From: Carettochelys insculpta
Lineage: Eukaryota > Chordata > Testudines > Carettochelyidae
Reading direction: 5' to 3'
NCBI RefSeq assembly: GCF_033958435.1
Contig: NC_134141.1
Location: forward strand, 99,551,001 to 99,615,000
Length of the DNA: 64,000 nucleotides
Below, in pieces: positions 45,426 through 56,875 of the stretch. The notes under the pieces were generated by a model. The model did not search any database, was not told the origin of the DNA, and worked only from the letters and a program-made list of their open reading frames with translations. Each line of letters begins with the position of its first letter. Position 1 is the stretch's first letter. A program made the position numbers and the translations under genes.

Positions 45426-47816
45426 CTCCCTCACCCCTCATCTTCTCCTTCCTTCTGCACATTAGGTGAAGAAACATACGGAAGGAAAAAGGGCTCTTGA
45501 CAGAATCAAGCCTTTGTTCATGTGACTTAGAATGACCCATATAAAATATGTGATGGACACTGACCACAGAGGTGCATTCCAGTGCCTATCTCAGGGATTA
45601 GCTATCACCCACTGCACCCTGACGTGGTGGTGATTTTCCTACTAGGAACCTACCACCACCTTCTCCGCCAGTAGAGCCTTCTCAGCTCAGAGCCATGGCA
45701 TCCTTTTCATGACTCAGCCCCTGGGCTGTGCCACCACCTCTGTTTTCTGTCTTGTAGGCAAGATTATCTCCCCGTTCTATAGTCTAGCCACTTACCCAGT
45801 AGCAAGTGAGAGAAGGGATCTGGACCCATGCATTACTCTGGATCCTGACCCAAGTACCTGGTAGATTGTAGCCTGCTGCTGTGTTTCCTTACCTTTTCTA
45901 CCAATACTGTTTCAATTCCCTCATCCACTTCCCCGCAACCCCAGCCCTTTCTTCACCTTCTTCTCAGGGCCACAAGCTTGCAAGTCCCAACAGCCAGCCA
46001 GGGGCTCCCTCTCATTCTCACAGCAACAACTCTGTCCAACATACTACCTTGGTGTAGCCCAGTAGGGACACAGTTCCCTCTACTTGGTTTCCCTGCAGCA
46101 GCTGATGGTCTCAAACTCTGTAGCTCCTTCTTATGGAGGCATACTGGATCCTGAATGGCTGCTCAGTGCAGCCTCTCTTCTAGTTGCTGCTCCCTGTGTA
46201 TCACCCCTAAGCTCCTTTTAAACCCTTCCCTTTTGCTGTAGCCTGAACACTCATCATACAATGATAAACGTGCATATTCCATATAGTACAGTAAATATTG
46301 TACATACTGCCTAGAAAGTAGTGATATGTCATGGAATTTTATTTTTCATCTAAAAATGAAACTCCATACAACATATATGAAAAGAAGCTGAGAGATTCAA
46401 AATGAAACACTACAAATTTGAGAAATAACTGTGACTTAGGTATTTGTTGTATTGTCATGACCCCCTATGCTTTATGTAAATTGGCTTATGAATATAAATA
46501 TGCATAAATTGAAGGTGCTTTATGAAAAATAGGTCATGTAACATATTTTAAAAGTTACAATCTGCTGAATCTGTATATCCTATTTTTGTGCACAAATCAT
46601 TCCTATATGTGGAGTTAGGAATAGGAAGTATGAATCTGTTTTTAATTCTAAATGTGCTATTTAGAGACATTAGTGATACTTTAGGAAATTAATGGCTCAG
46701 TACTCCAACCAATGACCTATGAATGGCTTTATTTTTCATGTAAGCCTAAACTGTGGTTGGTCCTAGAATTTATGACCATACCACCTGGTATTGGAATCCA
46801 TCTTGACTCACGTATTTTCCCATGGGGATGAGGCATGCTAAACAAAGGGTGTGAAAATCTGTTTAAGGAATAGAAATAAATAAGGTCTTTGTCTTCAGCT
46901 GGATTTTGAAATTGCCTCCCTACCATATAAGAATACACATGTGAAGACCTGAAAATAAAGAAATGTAGCAAAAAGGTGAAGGCAAGGCTGCTGGGCTGAG
47001 GTCAAAAAAGGTCAGCTCTGGTCTGAGATTAAAAAACAACTGTTAAGGGTAATAATTTGCTTGTATCAAGTTTCTCAGTGTATTACAATTAACTGGCATA
47101 ATTTCTTTATTTTAGCTTAGTAACTTACTTTGATCTCTCTGTTTCCATTTGCAACCACTTAAATCCTAAATTTTAAACTCAATAAAACACTTCTATTTTT
47201 GTCAAGTCCAGTGTAATAATTGCTACAGGAGAGAGGTTGGGGAGGGGAAGGGGTGCAGAGCAATCAATCACTGTGCATATCTGTTTTTCATTGATAAAGG
47301 AGATGAACATTTTCATGAGCTTTCTCTCTGTAAATTTTTACATGGAGTAAAATAGATTTATTTGGGGCATTGGTCCCTTTTGGGGGGTTGGCTTATCGGG
47401 TGTGGTCAAAGGCCTTATAGCTGAGTCCTCCCACAGCGGCAGTGGTTCAGGATCTGTGTTGCTGTGCTCGGATGATTACTCCAACTCTGTGCCTTGCCTG
47501 GAGGAGAACAGAGCTTCTGGCCCAGCAGGACATGATGGTACAGAGCCCCAGAGGGCTAGAATACAGGTATCAGTGGCCAGATCAGCACACCAGACAACAA
47601 CCCAAAGGGGATTTCTGTGATTCAACTTGTCACAACAATCTTAAATTCCATGATTAAATATATTTTTTGCCCTGAATGCTTTCTCATTCATTTGGCATCA
47701 GTGACAGTGTAGGAAACAAAGATGGGTAATGAATGAATCTGAGGTCCCAAGGATCTCTTCATTAGCTGTCTAGTGGATCAATAATGAAGCATGTATCTGG
47801 AATATCTCTATGTCAT
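45426..47816. other. Unclassified; pyrimidine-rich part at 45560-46240
   Basis: 45560-46240 is rich in 'ctcccc' and 'cttctcag' runs and could be a decayed LTR-type repeat, but no terminal repeat, PBS or gene was found. The remainder is AT-rich with nothing interpretable. Confidence 0.3.
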
Positions 47817-47819
47817 TTA

Positions 47820-48498
47820 GGCTACGTCTACACGTGAAGCCAACATCGAAATAGCTTATTTCGATGTAGCAACACACGTCCTCCAGGGCTGGCAACGTCG
47901 ATGTTCAACTTCGACATTGCGCGGCACCACATCGAAATAGGCGCTGCGAGGGTACGTCTACACGCCAAAGTAGCACACATCGAAATAAGGGTGCCAGGCA
48001 CAGCTGCAGACAAGGTCACAGGGCGGACTCAACAGCAAGCCGCTCCCTTAAAGGGCCCCTCCCAGACACAGTTGCACTAAACAACACAAGATACACAGAG
48101 CTGACAACTGGTTGCAGACCCTGTGCCTGCAGCATGGATCCCCAGCTGCCGCAGAAGCAGCCAGAAGCTCTGGGCTAAGGGCTGCTGCCCACGGTGACCA
48201 TAGAGCCCTGCAGGGGCTGGAGAGAGAGCATCTCTCAACCCCCCAGCTGATGGCCGCCATAGAGGACCCAGCAATTTCGACGTTGCGGGACGCGGATCGT
48301 CTACACGGTCCCTACTTCGACGTTGAACGTCGAAGTAGGGCGCTATTCCGATCCCCTCATGAGGTTAGCGACTTCGACGTCTCGCCGCCTAACGTCGAAG
48401 TTAACTTCGAAATAGCGCCCGATGCGTGTAGCCGCGACGGGCGCTATTTCGAAGTTAGTGCCGCTACTTCGAAGTAGTGTGCACATGTAGACACAGCT
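47820..48498 (-). mobile_element. Harbinger deletion derivative 3 (679 bp, inverted)
   Basis: Ends are GGCTACGTCTACACGTG and GCACATGTAGACACAGCT, with TSD TTA on both sides (47817-47819 and 48499-48501). TTA is the classic Harbinger target. It is homologous along its length to 31478-32187 and 62794-63504 in reverse. The CAG tract is degraded to 'ccgcagaagcagcc'. Confidence 0.85.
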
Positions 48499-48714
48499 TT
48501 ATTGTGGAAGCTGTAATGAGGTAAGTAGGGATCCACTTTAAGAGGTAAAATGGTCTTATAGGTAAGACACTATATTGGGACTCAGGAGATCTGTTACTGT
48601 CTCTCCTAGAGATTTCCTGTATGAGGTGATGCCAGAAGGAAGACAGATTCATCCATGGCAATTGCCAGGATAGTCAGGGACCCAAGCCCCATGCTTCAGT
48701 TGTCTGTCAACCCA

Positions 48715-48872
48715 TATTGCCAGAAGCTGGGACTGGATGACAGAGGAAGGATTACTCAGAAATGTCCTGGTCTGTTAATTCCCTCTGAAGCATCTGACAT
48801 TCATCATTGACAGAGATAGGATACTGAGCCAGATGGACCAGTGGCCTGACCCAGTATGGTGGTGCTTATGTT
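48715..48872 (+). mobile_element. CR1 3' UTR, sense
   Basis: 'attgccagaagctgggactg', 'agatggaccagtggcctgac' and 'ccagtatggtggtgcttatg' follow the CR1 3' UTR to its 'cttatgttc' tail. Confidence 0.75.
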
Positions 48873-48889
48873 CAGACAACTCCTTCTAT

Positions 48890-49149
48890 GGCTACGTCTA
48901 TACTATCCCAAAACTTCGAAATGGCCATGCAAATGGCCATTTCAAAGTTTACTAATGAAGTGCTGAAATACATATTCAGCACCTCATTAGAATGCCGGCA
49001 GCCATGGCACTTCAAAATTGCCACGGCTCACCGCTGCGTGGCTCATCCAGATGGGGGTCCTTTTCGAAAGGACCTGGCAACTTTGAAATTCCTGAAGTAT
49101 TACCATTTGCATGGCCATTTCGAAGTTTTGGGATAATGTAGACACGGCC
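48890..49149. mobile_element. MITE family A, right-arm-deleted copy (260 bp)
   Basis: Ends are GGCTACGTCTATACTATCC and GGATAATGTAGACACGGCC, with TSD TAT on both sides (48887-48889 and 49150-49152). The left arm is complete while the right arm keeps only about 45 bp. Confidence 0.85.
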
Positions 49150-49152
49150 TAT

Positions 49153-50849
49153 ATGTTCCTGATTCTGATCTGTAAAATGGAGATAAATAACACTTTCCAT
49201 CCTGTCAGAGATGCCGTTAGGATATATTTGTTAATTTTATGAGGCATTCAGTACTATTAGTGACTGATTGCAGAAAAGTCTGTTAAAAAGCACAAAATCA
49301 TATTGCTTGCACTGTAAATAAGACATAATGATCAAAACTGAGCAATCAGAATAAAAAGAAGTATTGATCAACTGCCATATTCTTAGTTCTGTCCATCTTT
49401 CACACTGACTAAAGAGTTCTGCTGAAATAATGCTAATTAAAAACATGAATAAAACTGACAGTGTGATTCATACAAAATAGAACAGTTTGCACACTGTTAT
49501 ACAGGCAAGAGTTTCCATAACAAATAGCATAAAGAAGATCCCCTTTTCTCAGTTATATACAGAATATATGCTCTGTACCACGAGGAGGAGTTATCACTAG
49601 CACTGATTTGCCTGAATTTGAATTTCCCGCATACATGTACACACAAACTTTCAAGAAGTTCTTGTGATCCAGCTCAGGATCAGAAGTTCACACTGTGAAG
49701 CTCATTGTGAAACCTTTAATCATATAGTCTAAGATGTAAAGCTGGTATTTTAAACCAAGTGATCTGGAGGATCCCCAGAGCTGCACCATGAATTATTAGC
49801 ATTAATTAGATACTATTATTAGAATTAATTACATACTCACTATGCTTGCCAACCCCCTTCTCTTCATGGGGGATGGGTGGAATCAGAGGATCACGCATTG
49901 TGCCTCAGCATTCCTGGGGGTGGGGGAGCCACATGGCCAGCCGCAGCTTTTCTGGGCCCTTCCCTGTCCCCTCTCTCTGCCTCCCCACCACTGGCCCCAG
50001 GACTCACCTGGGAGGGGAGGAGCTGGGGGCATCTGTTGCTGTCAGGCCATGATGGGGTGGGAAGGTGCCTCTCAGTTCCAAACTCTGGCTGCCACTACTG
50101 AGTCCCCCAGCCCAGGTAGCAGGACCTGGTCAGGCTCACCCATCTACTCTGCTGGGGAGGGAAAGCACTGCTGAGAGCTAAGTTCTGGTTGCCACTAGTG
50201 ACAGGAGAGCCACTTCCTGCTGCCTGACCTAGGAGCATGGAGAGTCAGTAGTGGCAGCCAAAGTTCAGCTCAGAGCAGCCCTTCCCTCCCTTCCATAGTC
50301 TGGCAGTGGCTGCTACCAGCTCCTCCCCTCACCTGCGGCCGGAGGCAGCCCAGCTCCACTCTGCCTCCCGTACTGCCATGCTGGAGCCAGCCACAGCCTA
50401 CCCCAAGCCTTCTGAGTGGCAGACAAGCACATTTACATAATGATGTCATTCTGTCGCTTGGGAGGAAAGCCATTTATATATATATAGAGAGAGAGAGAAA
50501 GTGAGATTATAGCCATACATATAGGCCTAAGAATTCTAAGGACCTCAATGCTTCTGTTCTTTATGGAGAAAATTGATTTTTGGTAAAGGATTCTCTTTAA
50601 ACCTTTGTGCATTTTTCCTTCTGTTTCTGCCTATTAATGAAGTTCTTCTTTCAGAGGTATGCATATTTGTGTGGTGGTACTTTAATGCAATAAATACCTA
50701 CTAGAATAACATGAAAAATGTATATTTTGTTTTATTTTCTATCAATAAGACACTTGATATTTGGTAATAATCTAGTCCCCTGAGTAATGTATGGATAATA
50801 AAAATAAATAAATGTAAATTTTAGCATGCATATTGTAGAGTTAAAGATC
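49153..50849. other. GC-rich patch at 49850-50470 and TA/GA microsatellite
   Basis: 49850-50470 is an unidentified GC-rich block ('cagtagtggcagcc' and its complement recur). It is followed by a (TA)n(GA)n run at about 50475-50499. The 110-codon frame at 49842-50174 overlaps two others and shows no motif. The rest is AT-rich. Confidence 0.35.
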
Positions 50850-51410
50850 AGAAGAAATCACCAGGTCATCTAGTCTGACTTCCCATCTGCCACAGGACAT
50901 CAAAAACCACTCAAAGAGTACACAGTAAACCCATCAAAATCAGATCACAATATTATTGCCCACGGGATATTAAACTATTATGTGCTAGTAGCAGAGAATG
51001 GGAGGCACTGAGATCTCTGCAATGCAAAGTATTGACTAAATGAGATATATCCAGGTAATCCCAGCAAGTGACTCATGCTTCGTGCTGCAGATGAAAGTGG
51101 AAAGCCCAGGTTCACTACCAGTATGACCTGGGGAAAAATTGCTTCTTCACCCCACAATGCCAATCAGACCCTGAGAAAGTGAACAGGAACCAACCAGCTT
51201 AGTATACGAGAGAGAGAATACTTGGTGCCAACACAGAGCATAGGCCCATCAAGTCCAGTGTCCCATTTCCATATGTGGCCATTTCTGATTCAGGACACAG
51301 ACCAAAATAACCTCAGAACACACTGATAAGACCCCTTCATGATGCTTACAAGTGACCAGATGAAATCCTGAAGCACGAGCTTTAGGAACATAAAACAGAA
51401 ACTTGAAGAG
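50850..51410 (-). mobile_element. Old CR1 fragments, antisense
   Basis: 'aggtcatctagtctgacttc' and 'gacctggggaaaaattgctt' belong to one reversed CR1. 'atcaagtccagtgtcccatt' and 'ggccatttctgattcag' at about 51247 belong to another. Both are diverged. Confidence 0.5.
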
Positions 51411-51954
51411 ACCTCTGCCCCATGCCATCAAAAGCAATCCCATCGTACAGTCCCAGTCATAAAGTTGTTCATCTCCCTCTTACAGCTAATTAAGTTGCTA
51501 GAAGGCAGTTTTAGAACCTAGCCCACCTGGTAGATAAAAACCTTCTTTTAGTTTCCCGTTTGAATTTGCTCGTGGTCAGTCTGTACACATTTGTTCTACA
51601 CCCTCTCTGATTTTTATCACCTGATACATTTATACAAAGTAATTGTGTTGCTTTTCCACCTTGTTTTTGCTAAACTGAGTAAGCCAAGTTCTTCCAGTCT
51701 CCTCTCACAACATAGGACTTTCCACTTCCCTGGTAACTCTGGTAACTTTTTACCACATCTGTTTCAGTTTAAATTAATCTTTCTTTAACTTGGGTGACTA
51801 GAATCTGCACAAGATTCCCGGTGAAGTTTTTCCCAAACCTTGTAAATGGCTTTAATACATCTCTGTCCCTCCTGAAAATGTCTAGCCAAATACATCCTAG
51901 AATAACATTTGCCTGTTTCCACAGATGTATCACACTGATGGCTCATCACCATCT

Positions 51955-52280
51955 TTGGATGGCAACAAAAATGATTATAAGGCTGGAGCACGAGGCTGTT
52001 TTCAGTTGTGACAGATGGCAGAACAGGGAGCACAGGTCTCAAGTTGCAATGGGAGAGTTCTAGGTTGGAGATTAAGAAAAACTATTTCACCACAAGGGTG
52101 GTGAAGCACTGGAATAGGTTATCTAGAGTCATGGTAGCATCTCTATCCCCAGAGGTTTTTAAGTCCTGTCTTGAAAAAGCCTGACCGGGATGATTTAGTT
52201 GGCATTGGTCCTGCTTTGAGCAGAAGGTTGGACTTGATGACCTCCTGAGATCTCTTCCAACCCTATCATTCTATTATTCT
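51955..52280 (+). mobile_element. CR1 3' end, sense, nested in an antisense LINE
   Basis: 'ctagattggagattaag'-type sequence, then 'actatttcaccacaagggtg', 'ttggacttgatgacctcctg' and 'agatctcttccaaccctatc', ending in the tail 'attctattattct'. One short frame decodes to KKNYFTTRVVKHWNRL, the last part of CR1 ORF2. The tail itself was later the target of a Penelope-like insertion. Confidence 0.75.
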
Positions 52281-52444
52281 ATCAAAACAAAAAGCAGTCA
52301 AGTAGCACTTTAAAGACTAGCAAAATAGTTTATTAGGTGAGCTTTCGTGAGACAGAATAAACTATTTTGCTAGTCTTTAAAGTGCCACTTGACTGCTTTT
52401 TGTTTTGATAGTGTATAGACTAGCACGGCTTACTCTCTGTTACT
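52281..52444. mobile_element. Penelope-like inverted dimer in a CR1 tail, 13-bp TSD
   Basis: Two 54-bp arms (52281-52334 and 52356-52409) are inverted copies around a 21-bp centre containing GAGCTTTCGTGAGAC, the reverse of a hammerhead GAAAGC end. The right arm continues with 'atagactagcacggcttact'. The identical 13-mer ATTCTATTATTCT lies on both sides (52268-52280 and 52445-52457). Confidence 0.65.
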
Positions 52445-53400
52445 ATTCTATTATTCTGTGATCAATCAGATCTTTCCTTTTCTGTAACTTCCAATGACAA
52501 CATCCTTCTTGTAACACACATTCTTATTGTTAGACAGTACACTTTGCACTATTGAATTTTGTCACATTCTGTTACTTTAGTCTTCAAGGTCATCCAGATA
52601 TTCTGATCCTCCTCTGTATTGACAATACCTCCCAATTCTGTATTATCAGAAAATTTAATCAGCACACTCCTACTTTTCTGAGTCAAAGTCATTAACAAAA
52701 ATATTGAGTAAGCTTGGTCCTGAGACCCATCCTTGAGGAACCCCTTACAGTCCAATTTTCAGCACAACCCGTTGCATTCTTCACTTTATGTATATGCATT
52801 TTACAGTTCTTGTACTAGTCCCCATCTTCTCTAATCTAACTAATAATTTCCCATTTGGGAAATTACTTTGCTGAAATCCAAGTATACTACAGCTACTGCA
52901 TTTACCTCACCTAAAAAATGCTTTATTTGTTCAAAGAAAGTAATTGGATTAGTCTGGAACAATCTGCTTTGACTAATTGTGTTTCATCCCTTTTCCCATC
53001 CATCACAAATATAATTATTCTTTCCTTCACAATTTGTTCTAAAATCTTATATCCCAATGAAATTAGGCAAACAGATTCGTTATTGTCTGGCTCACTTCTT
53101 TTTCCCCTTTCTTAAATGCAGGTACAGTGTTACATCTTTTGTTTTCACAACTCTGTAGAATATCAACTAATTAATGTTTACTGTTTACATACTATATACA
53201 CAATCTTCACTGCAATAGCAAACATACTACAAATAACTAAGGACAAATGCTGTTTGTTTTCTCTTTCTACCAGTCCTGTGAATATTAGCTTAAATATTTC
53301 TCAACTTTTTATAGCTACATTCAAAAATTCACAGAGAACATATGCTATTGCAAATAAACCAAATCAAATTTTGGAGTAATCATCAGGTTGAAGCTAAATA

Positions 53401-55555
53401 TATAAATAGGACTTTCTTTTTTGCACTTTGGATGTTTGACATCTGAAATGCTTCACACAGAAATGTTTTAAGGAAAGGTTGCTTGGAAATTTTCCCCTAA
53501 AATAAGTTATATTTTATCACTTTAGGAATATATATTCGGTGTGTGGTATTCGGGGTTTATATGTTTGTGTGTGTGTGTGTGTGTGTGTGTTTTAACCTGT
53601 TCAATAAATGCTCCTTCAAAATTGTTTTGTTTGGTTTCTGCCATCTTCTATAAATTAATATAATCAGAAATTATCCTTATATTAAGAGACTGCTATCTTC
53701 TGAAAGGAATGTGTGACCAACCTACAAAAGAGACAGCCGGTGGAATTCCTAGCCTGCTCTTGACACCAAAGGAACAGCTCCTCAGCTGATATAAATCTGT
53801 GTAGTTTTGTTGATTACCATGAAGCCATGTCAATTTACTTCTGTTGCCTTAGTATAGTTTGTGTAACCTTTTTGTCTTATTGGGCTATTAATACTGATAA
53901 GTTTAATAACAAAAACATAGCCTTCAGCCTAAGTTTTTCCAAGTGCTGGTTGTTGTTGTTCTAAGCTGTTTGCCTAACATTTCTTTGAAACAGCTATTCC
54001 CAAAACTTAGCTCCCAAAGAGCTACTGATAGTATATAGACTAGCACGGCTTTCTCTCTGTTACTTTAGATCTGAGATTGAATGAACAGGCAACACTTGCC
54101 ATAATGAGGAGTCAGCTTCTCTTTGTGGGCTACCAGCACCTGTTGGTAAGGTGGGTCAACAGAAAAAAAAACAAAAACAAAAACAATAAACAAAATGTTG
54201 CCATCCCATTACACAACTATTGACCAGGTGAGACAAGAGTCTTGTAACATGAAGGACATACCTCCAATGGAATATATGAAGCTGTGTTAATGAAGTAAGA
54301 TTTCATGCTCCTATATTGATCTACTATAGTGAACAGAATATCAAGACAAAGTGTTTGTGAAGTGACAGACCACTGTTAGAACCAAACTTACATTAAATTA
54401 ACATAAATATATATAATTAACAATCATGAAGTTTCTAATGTGGCTACCTGTATTCTCTGCTTGTGCAAAGTGAATTTAAAACGTGGCAACTGAATCCCTG
54501 CAGCTTTTGAAATTGTGATGGTGTCCGAATCAAAAAGCCTCTTTGAACACCTGGGAGGCAAACAAAACGGACAAGAGTCACTGAAACCCACTCTCCTTAT
54601 GTGAAAAAGACCTATGACAGGAAATCTTGATAAATCAGAAGGCAGAAACCTACCACCAAGAAATATCAAGTAACACATCAAAAAGAACAGAGCTTATCTC
54701 TAATTCCAGCCATCAGAGTACAAGGAAAGTAGGGGGAGGGGTAACTAACTACACAAATGAAGGAGTGATTCTGACTAAATTCCACATGCAACAGGGGGAT
54801 GGGGCAGGAGAGGAAGCCAGTCATCCCTTCATACTGAAGGAGAAATGTGTAGGGAAAGAAATGGTATTTTCAAGCTCCTGCTTTGGGGGTGCTTTTGGCA
54901 TATATGTCTGTTTCTATCAAATCAGTTCTACAATTATTGCTTTTGAGTGGATTCCTTGTTGAAATAAGGACATTCAAAAGGCATGCTGGTCTTTATTTTA
55001 GGAGGCAGCCAGCCAGGTACAATACCTGAACTTTTCATGAGCTTCATAACACCTCAGGGTTCAGAAGGAGCCCAAATTTCATATTCAGAATTTAGTCCAT
55101 CTTCAGCTATGAACAAAAACTCCTTCCTTCCTTCCTGCTGTGGAATTATGAGATTGTAAGAACATAGCCATAGTTCCCAAATACAGCCTCAGATGTATCA
55201 TTTTTTGTAGATGTCCAGGAGGGGTGTGTGTGTGTATTTTCTCTGTCTCCTTTTCTTTCCTTACACTTGGCTTTTGGGTGACATCATTCCCAAGGACTCA
55301 GTTACCACCTCTATACTGATGAGTTTTATGTCTATCTTATGCCCAGCCTTCAGACTTCTTATTATGGAGGCCCACAGCTGAGCCCATAAGCTTAATTTGT
55401 AACAACCAAATATGTCTTTATATTTCCTGTTCTTTCCCTAGTCTCCATCACTGTTGACAATTCCACTATCCTCAAGGTCAGTTAAACCCACAACCGTAAG
55501 GTCATGTTTGACTCCCCGCACATCATTTCGCATCACATCCAGGCATTTATTAAAT
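53401..55555. other. (TG)12 and a tiny Penelope-like scrap, otherwise nothing
   Basis: A (TG)n microsatellite lies at 53566-53590. 'gatagtatatagactagcac' with 'ggctttctctctgttac' at 54027-54064 is another stub of the Penelope-like 3' end. The 111-codon frame at 54627-54962 has no motif. Confidence 0.45.
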
Positions 55556-55558
55556 CTT

Positions 55559-55849
55559 GGCTGTGTCTACACGAGCCCCAAACTTCGAAATGGCCACACA
55601 AATGGCCATTTCAAAGTTTACTAATGAAGCGCTGATGGGAATAAGGGGACTTCGAAGTAGGCGGGGTCCTTTCGAAAAGGAGCCCCATCGGGACGAGATG
55701 CGCGGCGGCGAGGCGCATCAATTTCGAAGTGCCGCGGCCGCCCGCATGCTAATGAAGCGCTGAGTATGCATTTCAGTGCTTCATTAGTAAACTTCAAAAT
55801 GGCCATTTGCGTGGCCATTTCGAAGTTTGGGGCTCATGTAGACGTAGCC
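55559..55849. mobile_element. MITE family A, left-arm-shortened copy (291 bp)
   Basis: Ends are GGCTGTGTCTACACGAGCCC and GGGGCTCATGTAGACGTAGCC-like, with TSD CTT on both sides (55556-55558 and 55850-55852). The left arm jumps from 'aatgaagcgctga' straight to the palindrome centre 'tgggaataagggg', while the right arm is complete. It is CpG-rich, so relatively young. Confidence 0.85.
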
Positions 55850-56086
55850 CTTGCCATTTTTTCTTGGGTCATGTTTCTGCTTCTTCCTCTCAGTTCTTCC
55901 TCATACAATAGCTATGGTTAGTGTCATGGCCTTTTCTCAAAACAGACTACTATGATTTCCTCTTCTCCAGCCTCCCCATTGTCTGCAGTTGTATTGCCTG
56001 GTTTGATATCCAGTTTCAATTGCTCAGGAGCCACCTTTTATATTTCTGTGAAGCACCATGTACACCTATGACACGTTTCACAAATA

Positions 56087-56413
56087 CAGATCAAACCCCT
56101 CTAATCTGGCATCTGAGGGAGCTGACTGGTGCCAAATGAGAGAATATGCCAGACCACAGGAAGTCAATATTGCTTAGCAGCATTCCCAACACTTCTACTG
56201 CTTACTGGGCTCTTAGAAGACATTTAGGGATATATTACAGCTAAATAACAGCACAGAACACTGAGAGCCAGGACTGCTGGCTGCAAACAAGCTTTATGGG
56301 ACTATGGGAAACGTGGCCATATCCATGATAAGTGGTCATCCAGCCAACGAAAATCATGACATATTACGGATGTTGTCAGACGAAAGAGTGATGAACTAGA
56401 GAAGGTCAACCCA
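56087..56413. mobile_element. pogo/Tigger-like non-autonomous element, copy 2 (327 bp)
   Basis: Ends are CAGATCAAACCCCTCTAATC and CTAGAGAAGGTCAACCCA, with TA on both sides (56085-56086 and 56414-56415). It is the same family as 24907-25233 in opposite orientation, with equal length and recognisable interior ('taacagcacagaacactgag'). Confidence 0.7.
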
Positions 56414-56696
56414 TAATTCAATATTTAAACAAAAGTGTGTGTTAATGGAATTATAAAGTTGCAAACTGAGGCATTCCAGAGGTCAAAAATGCCAGAATTA
56501 AGGCACCTTCATACATTCCATCACGTTCATTCATTCCCTGTGAATGTTCACAGTATAGCTTCAGTGAACTAATTTTTCTTTGAGTCACTACATCTGACGA
56601 GTATGAATAATGAATGAATTTTAAGTTGCCATTATTGTTGTGGAAATGCTTTCTCAAAAGGGAAGGTCTTGCTGGGCCGAATTCCCCCTAACCAAA

Positions 56697-56875
56697 GCCT
56701 GGTCTTCATACAAAGTTCTACAAGTTCAACCTGTGCAACAGTATTTTTCTTTAGGTTTGTCCACTCTTTAGCTCATATATGTGTATCTGCACAGGATTTT
56801 GCACAACTTTAACTAAACCATTTTAAAAACAACTATAAATTAAACTGGTACAGACCCCTGGATCTAGACAAGGCC
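56697..56875. mobile_element. MITE family F (about 179 bp)
   Basis: 'gcctggtcttcatacaaag' on the left and 'ggatctagacaaggcc' on the right are degraded inverted ends of the GGCCTTGTCTACAC type. The interior has 'aactttaactaaaccatttt' and 'ttaaactggtacagacccct', typical of this repeat. No clear TSD. Confidence 0.45.

Larger units (their letters stand above)
51411..53400 (-). mobile_element. Old LINE (CR1-like), antisense, interrupted by younger insertions
   Basis: Sequence such as 'tcacactgatggctcatcac' (51930), 'tattatcagaaaatttaatc' (52641) and 'agacccatccttgaggaacc' (52722) matches, from memory, one long vertebrate repeat read antisense. It is broken at about 51955 by a sense CR1 and resumes at about 52460. 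On the reverse strand KSRSVLIKFSDNTELGG (52549-52755 frame) resembles a mutated RT 'KFADDTKLGG' motif, which supports a LINE origin. Confidence 0.5.

Noticed and set aside
49842..50174. 110-codon frame in GC-rich DNA
   Set aside because: Three frames overlap in the same GC-rich repeat, with no motif and no splice context.
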